64,000 bases of DNA. It comes from JBGQAS01 sp963699305 (lineage in GTDB: Bacteria > Chloroflexota > Anaerolineae > Anaerolineales > Anaerolineaceae). Shown in pieces: positions 27,823 through 36,634 of this stretch. Under the pieces are notes generated by a model. That model worked only from the letters and a program-made list of their open reading frames with translations. It made no database searches and was not told the origin of the DNA. A program made the translations under genes and the position numbers. The stretch is taken from NCBI GenBank assembly GCA_963699305.1, contig OY969431.1, positions 124,001 to 188,000 of the forward strand, read 5' to 3'. Position 1 is the stretch's first letter; the number at the start of each line of letters is the position of its first letter.

Positions 27823-28989
27823 GCTCCATACCTCGTTTTTCCCGGCAGATCTTTCGCCGATTGCTTGTACGATTGTCCAGGAACTTCAATTCCACGTTTG
27901 TGATACTCAAGGGCGATCATATCGCTGATCTGTCCCTTCTCCTGGTAGGTGACGACGGCAATTTCATGGGCGCGGTGCAGGGCGTAAGGATACGGTCGGT
28001 TGCCCATCAGTTGGTTTTGCTCCAGCAGGCAGGCATGCAGCAAATCGATGGATTCTTCATTTTGGGCAACCCAGGCGGGAATTTCAACCCGGGCAAGTGC
28101 GGGAATGATTTTCCCTTCCGGAATTAAGGTAGAAAAAATTCAAGGCGATCTCATCGGTGAATTTTGCCGATGAGCGGGATTGTATACCAAAAATACCGCT
28201 GCGCTGACCGGGTTTCAACAATCCCTTGAATAAATCGGAATCCGTGACACCAGCCAAAGGACGGTCTTTTCCTTCTTTGGAAGACTCTTTTTTATCCTTG
28301 ATGGTGAGTTCGACCAGACGCACGACCAGATCCGCGCGGGGTTTATCCACATACCCGGCAACGATGGTGTTCCGGGATGCCTGGAATCTTAACGTTTCCA
28401 GGTATCCCGAAAAAAGCAGTTCGAAATCGCGATTGGTTTTCGGCTCACCGAAGATCTCCAGAGGACCATCGGTAAGGGTTATCACCGTCCCTTGAATATC
28501 ACCAGCCGCACGGACGAGGGTTTGCCGTTCCTTCAAATCCCGGGCAAGAGAAATATATTCTTCCGTAACTAAGCTTCCGGATTTTTCAATATCTTCAAAA
28601 TAGAGCAGGTCACTGATGGTGAGTTCTTGAGGGATTTCCCCGGCGGCATAACGAAAAATACCAGTGTTGATCACGCCAAACTCGATTGCATCGTGATGGC
28701 TGGGTGTGATCTGGGATCCATCTGCAGCCAGCAACATATGCGGTTTCATTTTTGCCGGAGGATTAATGACTGTCGTAAGTGCGTCCTTGCCCGGAATTGC
28801 ACAACGATACCCGGGCTGTTCCTTGCTCGCCGCTTCGAGAAGCATTCTTAACTCATCCAGTTTAGTGGAATAATTTTGGAATTTGTCACGCGCTTGTTCC
28901 AGGCGCGCATCAAGGACTTGCCGATGATGCGGAGCCTGTTCGCCCATGGTCTTGACTTGAGTGTGTATTTGCTGATAGTTTACGGGCAT
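27819..28989 (-). CDS. nurA: NurA-type 5'-3' nuclease, with one frameshift
   Basis: 389 aa after joining two frames. LLAADGSQITP (Asp90) and LTDGPLEIFG (Asp174) are the metal-binding motifs of NurA. The first frame stops after LNSGRENHSRTCPG. A one-base slip in the AATTAA at 28122-28127 restores PEGKIIPALARVEIPAWVA and continues to YPYALHRAHEIAVVTYQEK, the conserved C-terminal motif, ending at 27819. The corrected stop overlaps the next start by 4 nt, which supports the repair. It probably resects DNA ends together with HerA. Confidence 0.85.
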
Positions 28990-29108
28990 TGCCCCTCACA
29001 GGATTTCGAACATTTGTTTGATTATATCGCATGAGAGAATGTGCGGTTTTTATTGGAAATTCTTCTCGCTTGCTACCCATAGTACCATGTGATATCATAT
29101 TTTTTTAT

Positions 29109-29507
29109 ATGGAGAGCCAGCAGCGTCGAAGGGCAAGGATCCGCAAAACCTTGATCATTATCACCCTGTGCACCATACCTTGTTACTGTGTTGGGGTCAT
29201 TCTACTGCTGGTTTCCAACTCGATCCGGAACAGGCAAGAAGCGACCCCGACAATAACGGTGACAAGCACGCGGGTGGCATCCCTGACCCCGACGGCGCCA
29301 ACTTTGCCATATTTCTTTACACCTACCATCACCATGACTTCCACCATATCCCTTACCCCCAGCGCTTCCCCGACGTACATTTGGCCACCCACGGGAACAC
29401 CAACTGCAACTCCGACGTTAACGGAAATCCCAACGGATACACCGATGCCGAGCGATACTCCAGTCCCGACGGAAACAGAGACACCCATTCCCACCTCCAC
29501 ACCATGA
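29109..29507 (+). CDS. Membrane-anchored Thr/Pro-rich surface protein
   Basis: 132 aa from ATG 29109 (MESQQRRRARIRK); the longer frame from 29031 is unlikely. A basic N terminus precedes one transmembrane helix (about 14-38), then a Thr/Pro/Ser stalk to the end (TPTATPTLTEIPTDTPMP region) with no folded domain. It lies just upstream of the M42 genes. Function unknown. Confidence 0.6.
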   Translation: MESQQRRRARIRKTLIIITLCTIPCYCVGVILLLVSNSIRNRQEATPTITVTSTRVASLTPTAPTLPYFFTPTITMTSTISLTPSASPTYIWPPTGTPTATPTLTEIPTDTPMPSDTPVPTETETPIPTSTP

Positions 29508-29519
29508 AAGGTACATTCC

Positions 29520-30587
29520 ATGTTTGAATTGAAAACATTTTTAGAAGAAATGCTTTCCCAACCTGGCCTTTCCGGTTACGAAGAACCGGTGCGTAAAACG
29601 ATTGAAAAAACCTGGCAGCCCCTGGTGGATGAATTGACCGTAAGCAGGGTTGGCAGTTTACACGGATTCAAGCGCGGTTCAGGGAAGGATCCCCGCCCGC
29701 GGATTCTCGTGGCTGCCCACATGGATGCCATCGGTTTGATGGTCAAAACCATTACGGAAGGAATGATCTTTTTCACCGAGATTGGCGGGTTTGACCAGCG
29801 TGTGCTGCCCGGGTTGATCGTTACCGTGCATGGAAAAAAGAACCTGTTTGGCGTGATCGCTCAACCACCCGACCGCCTTTTACCGCATGAGCAGGCAGGC
29901 AAACCTGTAAAAAGCGCTCAACTGATGGTGGATGTCGGCTTGGACTCCCGGGAAGTGGAACGACTGGTACATGTTGGAGATTTGATTTCACTGGCACAAC
30001 CCCCTACGCAATTGAGCGGGGACATGATCTTTGGTCACAGCCAGGACGACCGTGCTTCGGTCGCTGCGTTGACGGTGTGCCTGCATGAACTGCAGCATAT
30101 GAAACACGAATGGGATGTATGGGCAGTTGCCACCACGCAGGAGGAGGAATCCTTTGCCGGTGCATACACCACACCATTTGAAATCCGCCCGCAGATTGCC
30201 GTGGCAGTGGATGTTACCTTCGGCAAAGAGAACAACAGCGATCACCGTATGTATCCATTGGGAGGTGGTCCGACGATTGGATGGGGTCCCAACGTCCATC
30301 CGGCGCTTCATCGTAGAATGAAAGCGCTGGCAGAAAAATTGGATGTACCGCATAACATCGAAATCATGCCACGCCATTCGGGCACCGATGCATATGCCAT
30401 GCAAATCGTGCGCGAGGGCATCCCCACCCTGGTGATGGGAATCCCGCTGCGTTATATGCACACAGCGATAGAAATTACTTCATTACGAGATATCGAGCGA
30501 TGTGGCTTCCTGATGGCGGAATTCATATCACGCCTGGAAATGGATACCGTGGAAAATATTCGTTGGGACGAAAAACATGAGCAGTAA
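29520..30587 (+). CDS. M42-family aminopeptidase, copy 1
   Basis: 355 aa. Two-metal ligands and catalytic residues of family M42 are in order: AAHMDAIG, SQDDRASVAAL, ATTQEEESFAGA, VAVDVTFG and RYMHTAIE. RHSGTDAYAMQ replaces the usual GGTDA, so copy 1 is the most divergent. M42 enzymes (TET peptidases) form cytosolic dodecamers that degrade peptides. It overlaps copy 2 by 11 nt. Confidence 0.9.
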   Translation: MFELKTFLEEMLSQPGLSGYEEPVRKTIEKTWQPLVDELTVSRVGSLHGFKRGSGKDPRPRILVAAHMDAIGLMVKTITEGMIFFTEIGGFDQRVLPGLIVTVHGKKNLFGVIAQPPDRLLPHEQAGKPVKSAQLMVDVGLDSREVERLVHVGDLISLAQPPTQLSGDMIFGHSQDDRASVAALTVCLHELQHMKHEWDVWAVATTQEEESFAGAYTTPFEIRPQIAVAVDVTFGKENNSDHRMYPLGGGPTIGWGPNVHPALHRRMKALAEKLDVPHNIEIMPRHSGTDAYAMQIVREGIPTLVMGIPLRYMHTAIEITSLRDIERCGFLMAEFISRLEMDTVENIRWDEKHEQ

Positions 30588-31647
30588 AAAATTCATCGCA
30601 AAAGAGCAATTGAAACTGCTGGAAAATCTATGTAACGCGGTAGGTGTTTCCGGCGACGAAGGCGAAGTCCGCCAATTGGTGACGCGTGCTGTCAAGCCGT
30701 ATGCAGATGAGGTGAAAGAGGATGCCCTGGGAAATCTGCTGGTCACACGCCACGCCAAACCTAGGAATCCGTTGAAGGTGATGCTCGCTTCGCATATGGA
30801 CGAAGTGGGCTTCATGATTGTTGCTGATGGTGAAGACGGGTTCTATAAATTTGAGCTCGTCGGAGGGATCGATGTGCGCCAACTCCCGGGAAAACCGGTG
30901 CAGGTCGGTCCTGAGCATCTGCCCGGGGTGATCGGCGCCAGACCGGTCCATCTGCTCGCAGATGAAAGTGAGATGGATTCCAAAGTTCCTCTCGATTCCC
31001 TGCGCATCGACCTGGGACCGGATGTTGGGAAAAGAGTGAAACCTGGTAACTGGGCGACTTTTGCATCCACATTCCGACAAACCTCCCAAAGCATTCTTGC
31101 CAAAGCGATCGATGACCGCATGGGAGTAGCGACGTTGATCGAACTTCTAAAACATGCTCCTCAGAATATCGAACTCCAATTAGCATTTACAGTTCAGGAA
31201 GAAGTCGGGGCGCGGGGTGCCAAAGTAGCTGCCTACCATTTTGATCCTGACCTCGCCATCGTGGTGGACTGCACGCCAGCCTTTGACCTGCCGCGCTGGG
31301 ATGGTGAAGAAAACACTCAATACAACACCAGGCTTGACGCTGGACCCGCGATTTATATGGCGGATGCTTCCACGTTATCCGATCCACGACTGGTCAGGTT
31401 TCTTCTGCAAGTTGCGGAAAAACAATCCATCCCCTGCCAATTGCGCCAACCCGGGGCTGGCGGAACGGATGCCGGAGCGATTCACCGTTCACGCAAGGGT
31501 ATAGCGAGCGTTAGCGTTTCCATCCCTCACCGGTACCCCCATTCGGCGGTTTCGGTATCCCGGGTTGAGGATTGGGAAAATACGATCCAATTGCTTTTCG
31601 GTGCCTTGAATACCATCACACCGGAAATTTTGAAAGCTGAACGTTAA
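30577..31647 (+). CDS. M42-family aminopeptidase, copy 2
   Basis: 356 aa. Motifs ASHMDEVGFM, DDRMGVATL, TVQEEVGARGA, VVDCTPAFD, GAGGTDAGAIH and PHRYPHSAVS preserve all expected metal ligands and the catalytic Glu pair. It starts within the end of copy 1, so the two are translationally coupled. Confidence 0.93.
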   Translation: MSSKKFIAKEQLKLLENLCNAVGVSGDEGEVRQLVTRAVKPYADEVKEDALGNLLVTRHAKPRNPLKVMLASHMDEVGFMIVADGEDGFYKFELVGGIDVRQLPGKPVQVGPEHLPGVIGARPVHLLADESEMDSKVPLDSLRIDLGPDVGKRVKPGNWATFASTFRQTSQSILAKAIDDRMGVATLIELLKHAPQNIELQLAFTVQEEVGARGAKVAAYHFDPDLAIVVDCTPAFDLPRWDGEENTQYNTRLDAGPAIYMADASTLSDPRLVRFLLQVAEKQSIPCQLRQPGAGGTDAGAIHRSRKGIASVSVSIPHRYPHSAVSVSRVEDWENTIQLLFGALNTITPEILKAER

Positions 31648-31671
31648 ACCATCATTCGACAGGAGCAGGCA

Positions 31672-32661
31672 ATGAAATCAATCATTCAAAAATTGGTTGA
31701 AACCACCGGACCTTCCGGATATGAAAGTAAAATACGCCGAGTCATTCAGGAAGCCATCCTGCCGGATAAAGGTGAAGTGGATGCCCTGGGTAATTTGATC
31801 GTCCGCAAAGGGCAAAAGACAGGCAACGGCTTGCGCGTCATGCTGGCTGCACACATCGATGAAATTGGTATCATCGTATCCCATGTTGATGAAGATGGCT
31901 TCATCCGCTTTACGACCATCGGTGGCGTGCGTCCGCACACCCTGCTTGGAAGCCGGGTGGAATTCATGGATGGCACTGAAGGGGTGATCGGTGGAGAGAA
32001 GCTGGAAAATCTTGAAAAAGTCCTTTCCTTCGAGCATTTATTCATCGATATCGGCATAAGCAGCGGGAAAAAATCACCGGTAAAAGTTGGCGATGTTGCG
32101 TGCTTCAAACGACCGTACCTTGATCTGGGCGAGCGCTTGGTGGCAAAGTCAATGGATGACCGTATCGGTGCTGCGGTTTTGATCGAATTGTTGAAAACCC
32201 TCAAGACCTCCCCCCACGAGGTTGTTTATGTCTTCAGCACCCAGGAAGAGGTCGGGATGAGAGGTGCAACCACGGCGGCATATGCCATCGATCCAGACCT
32301 CGGTATTTCCGTTGATGTGACCTTGACCGGAGATACTCCCAAGGCGGCAAAAATGGCGGTCGATTTGGGCAAAGGACCTGCAATAAAGATCCGGGATGGT
32401 GGCATGCTGGCGGATCCGCGTGTCATCCGCTGGATGACAGAAACTGCCGAAAAGGCCAAGATCCCTTACCAGCGCGAAATCCTGGAGGGTGGAACGACCG
32501 ATGCCCGCGTGATGCAGATCACCCGTGCAGGAATGCCCGCCGGATGTGTTTCAATCCCATGCCGCTATGTCCATTCTCCTTCTGAAATGGTGGATTACCG
32601 GGATGTTCAAAATGCTGTACGGTTGTTGAAGGAACTCCTTTCACACCCCATCACGCTATAA
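31672..32661 (+). CDS. M42-family aminopeptidase, copy 3
   Basis: 329 aa. Motifs AAHIDEIGII, DDRIGAAVL, STQEEVGMRGA, SVDVTLTGD, EGGTTDARVMQ and CRYVHSPSEM match M42. A strong ribosome site (ACAGGAGCAGGCA) precedes the ATG. It is shorter than copies 1 and 2 and is the most canonical of the three. Confidence 0.93.
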   Translation: MKSIIQKLVETTGPSGYESKIRRVIQEAILPDKGEVDALGNLIVRKGQKTGNGLRVMLAAHIDEIGIIVSHVDEDGFIRFTTIGGVRPHTLLGSRVEFMDGTEGVIGGEKLENLEKVLSFEHLFIDIGISSGKKSPVKVGDVACFKRPYLDLGERLVAKSMDDRIGAAVLIELLKTLKTSPHEVVYVFSTQEEVGMRGATTAAYAIDPDLGISVDVTLTGDTPKAAKMAVDLGKGPAIKIRDGGMLADPRVIRWMTETAEKAKIPYQREILEGGTTDARVMQITRAGMPAGCVSIPCRYVHSPSEMVDYRDVQNAVRLLKELLSHPITL

Positions 32662-32662
32662 T
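32657..32662 (+). promoter_or_regulatory. -10 box of a predicted leaderless mRNA
   Basis: TATAAT overlaps the M42 copy 3 stop and ends 7 nt before the ATG at 32670, which has no ribosome site. Confidence 0.45.
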
Positions 32663-32669
32663 AGGCTTT

Positions 32670-33056
32670 ATGAAACCCATCAAGGAATCCTGGCAGCTTT
32701 TTTTACAAAAACTGGAAACTTTCAGATGGTTGAATATTAGGTTTGTCTTATTTATAATTGTGGCGGTGCTTTTTCTTTTCCTGCTCTTTTGGGGAGAACC
32801 GATCACCCATTTCCTATCAGACACTGAAAATCAATCTGTGCAGACTGTTCTGACGCCGTCCTCCATATCGGGGACCCAGGTTGAGATCCCTCCGGAAGTC
32901 ATTTCAATCAACAGGCAGATTAACTTGGACGTCATCGGTGCGGTCATCCTTGTCCTGGTGATTGTCATTGGGACGCTGACGAATATCCTCTACAAGAGGA
33001 ACATGCTCGTAAAGGTTGGTGGTAGGGACAAGAAAAATAGTTGGAGGAGAAAATGA
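32670..33056 (+). CDS. Two-helix membrane protein, unrecognised
   Basis: 128 aa. Helix 1 is at about residues 23-44 (RFVLFIIVAVLFLFLLFW). A ~45-residue external loop follows (TVLTPSSISGTQVEIPPE), then helix 2 at about 86-107 and a basic C-terminal tail. Its TGA overlaps the ATG of the bactofilin-like gene, suggesting a joint function in the membrane. Confidence 0.65.
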   Translation: MKPIKESWQLFLQKLETFRWLNIRFVLFIIVAVLFLFLLFWGEPITHFLSDTENQSVQTVLTPSSISGTQVEIPPEVISINRQINLDVIGAVILVLVIVIGTLTNILYKRNMLVKVGGRDKKNSWRRK

Positions 33057-34432
33057 AAAATCTCCGCAGGATCATGATGGTTTTCCTCACGCTTGTCATT
33101 GCAGGGATGGCCGTTTTTGCCACACCTTCCCGAGTGCAAGCAGCCAAGATAATGCAACAGGGCATGATCGAAGGGATCATTGATGATGATCTCATCGTAG
33201 TGGCGAAGGATATTGTCATCAATGGTACAGTGACAGGTTCAGTATTAGCCATTGGCGCCACCATCACGGTTAATGGGACGATCCAAGGGGACGCTTTTTT
33301 GTTTGGTGGTGTGGTGAAATTATCTCAAGATGCAACCATTCAGGGGAACCTTTTTACAGCTGCTGCCAGCCTGGATCTACGAGGTACGGTCGCGAAAAAT
33401 CTTTTGGGTGGTTCGCAAAATTTTCTTTTCAGGCAATCTGCAGTTGTCTCTGAGAATGTATATTTCGGCGGTTTTGGTATCACGACATATGAAGGTTCAA
33501 TAATCGGTAAAAATCTGACGGCGGCTGCCAGTCAGATTGTGCTGCGAGGCTCAATCAAGCGTGATGTCAACATTTCCGGCAACGCCATTGAAATATTCGG
33601 GACGATTGATGGAAACGTGGCGATGGATGTCTCTGCACCGGGAGATAAAAATTTCCTGCTTCAATTCATTCCCAACATGCCTGCCATTATCAACACCGGG
33701 CTGCGCATCGACCCGATAGCCAATATCCACGGCACATTGAAATATACCAGCATCATCGAACAATCTGCTGCCATCCATGGTGACCTTGCCTCTCCTGCTG
33801 TATATCAAACTCCCGTCCCGGCAGAGACCCAGCGGAAGTCAGCGGAGCTCTCGGTATCGAAAGTAGCTTCAACCTCCAGCACCCTGGCGTGGATATGGAA
33901 CTTCCTGCGTAAAATGATCACGTTCCTGCTTTTAGGAGCGATGATATTATGGATTTACCCGCGCGGTGCGCGTTTCATAAAAGACCGGTTGATTTCCCAT
34001 CCCCTCCCTTCGCTGGGCATCGGTTTCCTGGTATGGATTATCGGCGTTTTTGCCGTCATCATGTTGCCGATCATTTACATATTGCTTGGATTACTGTTCA
34101 ACTTCATCTCGCTGGGAGGCTTGAGTTTTACCTGGTTCTTCTTGATCGGCGCTGTGCTGCTGCTCTGCACCATTTTCTTCATCTGGCTGGTGTTCGTTGG
34201 CAGCGGGCTGATTGCTGCATATGCTTTCGGCGACTGGCTGCTCGAGAAGATGTCTCCCAATGCGAACGGGCGAAAATTCCTTGCCATGCTGTTTGGGATA
34301 GTCTTGTTCGTTTTCATCACCTCTGCACCGTATATCGGCTGGTTGTGCACCATCGTCGCCAGTGTGATTGGGCTGGGTGCCATGTGGATCAGCTATCGCA
34401 ATGCACGGCATAAAAAGAAGGCAAAAAGATAA
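33053..34432 (+). CDS. Exported bactofilin-like beta-helix protein with C-terminal membrane domain
   Basis: 459 aa from ATG 33053 with GGAGG upstream. A signal peptide ends near PSRVQA (about residue 30). A repeat region (about 45-225) of short units such as NGTVTGSVLAIGATITVNGT and LRGTVAKNLLGG fits the right-handed beta-helix of bactofilins. A linker and four or five membrane helices follow (about 285-450), ending in a basic tail. Cytosolic bactofilins lack both signal and membrane domain, so this architecture differs. It would display a polymer-like beta-helix outside the membrane (inference). Confidence 0.75.
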   Translation: MKNLRRIMMVFLTLVIAGMAVFATPSRVQAAKIMQQGMIEGIIDDDLIVVAKDIVINGTVTGSVLAIGATITVNGTIQGDAFLFGGVVKLSQDATIQGNLFTAAASLDLRGTVAKNLLGGSQNFLFRQSAVVSENVYFGGFGITTYEGSIIGKNLTAAASQIVLRGSIKRDVNISGNAIEIFGTIDGNVAMDVSAPGDKNFLLQFIPNMPAIINTGLRIDPIANIHGTLKYTSIIEQSAAIHGDLASPAVYQTPVPAETQRKSAELSVSKVASTSSTLAWIWNFLRKMITFLLLGAMILWIYPRGARFIKDRLISHPLPSLGIGFLVWIIGVFAVIMLPIIYILLGLLFNFISLGGLSFTWFFLIGAVLLLCTIFFIWLVFVGSGLIAAYAFGDWLLEKMSPNANGRKFLAMLFGIVLFVFITSAPYIGWLCTIVASVIGLGAMWISYRNARHKKKAKR

Positions 34433-34436
34433 GAAA

Positions 34437-34475
34437 AACCCCCTGCAGGTGTGAATGGCAGGGGGTTATTTTTTT
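34437..34475. terminator. Bidirectional terminator
   Basis: AACCCCCTGC / GCAGGGGGTT stem with an 11-nt loop and T7, between the converging bactofilin-like and glycosyltransferase genes. Confidence 0.9.
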
Positions 34476-35479
34476 ATCAGGACCTTTTTGTAGGCGTCCA
34501 CCATCGCGGTGGCATCGAAGAATTTTTCTGCACGTTTTCGGGCGTTCGTTTTAAAATGTGCCAGGTTTTCCAAAACGTGCAGTGATGCTTCGATGAGGGG
34601 TTCAGGTTCAGCGGGCTGCATTCGGATTGCTTCTGCCCCATATGCCACGATCTGTCCTCCATCCGTTCCTACCAATTCGCGGATCGCCCCGGTCTCGTAT
34701 CCAACCACCGGCAGACCACAGGCAAGCGCTTCCACGACAGAGTTCGGGCAGGATGCGTTGATCTCGCAGGGAAAAAAGAGGTGAGCCTTTTGATTGAAAC
34801 CGGCAATTTTTTCCAAACCAACGATCCCAACCATTTCAATCCAATCCAATCCAGCGAGTTCATGTTGAAGATGGATCGGCACATCTCCCACGACGCGCAA
34901 GCGAACTGGTTTACCGATTCTGTTCCGCAGTCCCTTGGCGAACCTGACTGCATTCAATAGACCCAGCTCGTGACCCCCACCCAAATGTCCTTCGGTTACC
35001 TGGATACTGATGTAATCATTTGGCAACATGGAGATCGTTCCAGCTTGGAATGCGTCCAGATTTACACCATTGTAGATGATCGAAGAGGGTTTTTTCAACG
35101 CACCATACTGCTCTGTCCACCAGGTTTGAGTGAATTTACTTTGGTACACGATTTCATCGGCGAGTGAGCGCCGGATGGTTGCCATCATTAGGTTGTACAT
35201 TTCTGCCCGCAGAAAATGCCGGACACCGGTAAAAACCCGTCGTTGCGTCCAATTGATACCATTCAGCCGCTGGACAATCCGGATACCGCGTTTGCGTGCC
35301 AGCCAGAGCTGATCCATATGACGTGTACCAGCGATGACCAGGATGGCATCCGTGCCCTGGCGCAAAGGCTCATGGTGCGTTTGGATGCCTTCTTTTGCCA
35401 AGCCTGCCCGCAGGCGGGTTTGAAAAGTAGATGGACCGCCGATGCCCTGCAAGCGCGGCAACATGCAAATGGAAGTCAC
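34466..35479 (-). CDS. GT4-type glycosyltransferase
   Basis: 337 aa. The N terminus MLPRLQGIGGPSTFQTRL holds the glycine-rich acceptor-side loop of GT4. NGINWTQRR and YNGVNLDAF follow, and the C-terminal NSVVEALACGLPVVGYETGAIREL is the nucleotide-sugar-binding Glu region. It overlaps the wecB stop by ATGA. With wecB and wecC it probably transfers ManNAc or ManNAcA into a surface polysaccharide (inference). Confidence 0.88.
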   Translation of the reverse strand: MTSICMLPRLQGIGGPSTFQTRLRAGLAKEGIQTHHEPLRQGTDAILVIAGTRHMDQLWLARKRGIRIVQRLNGINWTQRRVFTGVRHFLRAEMYNLMMATIRRSLADEIVYQSKFTQTWWTEQYGALKKPSSIIYNGVNLDAFQAGTISMLPNDYISIQVTEGHLGGGHELGLLNAVRFAKGLRNRIGKPVRLRVVGDVPIHLQHELAGLDWIEMVGIVGLEKIAGFNQKAHLFFPCEINASCPNSVVEALACGLPVVGYETGAIRELVGTDGGQIVAYGAEAIRMQPAEPEPLIEASLHVLENLAHFKTNARKRAEKFFDATAMVDAYKKVLIKK

Positions 35480-36615
35480 GCGGCGGGCTCCTTAAAATTA
35501 AGTAATGCCTTGACGATCTTTTCCGCTGCATGCCCATCTCCAAAGGGATTGGATGCGTGCGCCATTTTCTGGTATTGTTCCGGATCGTTGAGCAGTCCGT
35601 TTACTTCTGACACGATCCGTTGGGTGTTTGTCCCGACCAGCTTTAGCACCCCAGCTTCAATTCCCTCCGGTCGCTCCGTCACCTCTCGGAGGACGAAGGT
35701 GGGTTTGCCCAACCCTGTGGCTTCTTCCTGAATGCCACCGGAATCGGTCAGCACAATACTGGCATTCTTTATTAAATACACCAGTGAAAGATATTCCAGC
35801 GGAGGCAGCAGGGTGACATTGGGTAGATTGGATAGCAATGTGTAGACCGGTGTGTTGATATTGGGATTAAGGTGTACCGGATAAAAGAAATGGATTGCAT
35901 CCGAATACTGGGCAGCGAGAGTGCGGATCGCCTCACAGATATTTTCTATGGGTTTACCAAAATTTTCGCGGCGGTGTGCTGTGATGAGAATGAGCTTTTT
36001 CCCGTTTGGATGAATTCCATGTTGTTGCAAAAGCGCTTGTATCTCAGCCGGGATGGGCAGTTGACTGATATGCTGCAGAGCGTCAATAACCGGGTTGCCG
36101 GTTACGGCAATGCGCCAATCAGGAATGCCTTCTGATAACAGGTTTTTGCGACAGAGCTGGGTGGGTGCAAAATGCAGATCTGCAACGACTCCTGCGATAC
36201 GGCGGTTGATTTCTTCAGGGAAAGGCTGCCATTTATCGTGGGTGCGTAACCCGGCTTCCACATGCCCGATATGGATGCGCTGGTAATATGCTGCAATCGA
36301 AGCAGCCATCACCGTGGTTGTATCGCCTTGAACGAGCACCCAATCGGGTTTGATCTTTGTCAGGATTGGATCGATATGGCGGAATATATCACTCGTAAGC
36401 GCTGCCAGCTCCTGCCCCGGTTTCATCAGGTCGAGGTCAATCTCGGGGGTGATATCGAACAGGTTGAGCACCTGGTCAAGCATCTCGCGATGCTGAGCCG
36501 TGACACAAATATGCGTCTCGATGTGGGGCGTCATTTGCAAAGCGCGGATCACCGGCGCCATTTTCACAGCTTCCGGACGGGTTCCAAAAATTGTCAGAAC
36601 GTTGAGATTTTTCAT
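35476..36615 (-). CDS. wecB: UDP-N-acetylglucosamine 2-epimerase (non-hydrolysing)
   Basis: 379 aa from ATG 36615 with GGGAG upstream; the longer frame overlaps wecC. TIFGTRPEAVKMAPVI, VTAQHREMLDQVL, QGDTTTVMAAS, HVEAGLRT and DSGGIQEEATGLGKP are diagnostic. It makes UDP-ManNAc, which the adjacent WecC oxidises. Confidence 0.95.
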   Translation of the reverse strand: MKNLNVLTIFGTRPEAVKMAPVIRALQMTPHIETHICVTAQHREMLDQVLNLFDITPEIDLDLMKPGQELAALTSDIFRHIDPILTKIKPDWVLVQGDTTTVMAASIAAYYQRIHIGHVEAGLRTHDKWQPFPEEINRRIAGVVADLHFAPTQLCRKNLLSEGIPDWRIAVTGNPVIDALQHISQLPIPAEIQALLQQHGIHPNGKKLILITAHRRENFGKPIENICEAIRTLAAQYSDAIHFFYPVHLNPNINTPVYTLLSNLPNVTLLPPLEYLSLVYLIKNASIVLTDSGGIQEEATGLGKPTFVLREVTERPEGIEAGVLKLVGTNTQRIVSEVNGLLNDPEQYQKMAHASNPFGDGHAAEKIVKALLNFKEPAA

Positions 36616-36634
36616 CACCGCTCCCTCGATCTGT

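Noticed and set aside
27208..28989. HerA/NurA operon as an antiphage island
   Set aside because: No mobile element, recombinase or other defence gene lies near, and composition and gene packing match the surroundings; a repair role is the simpler reading.
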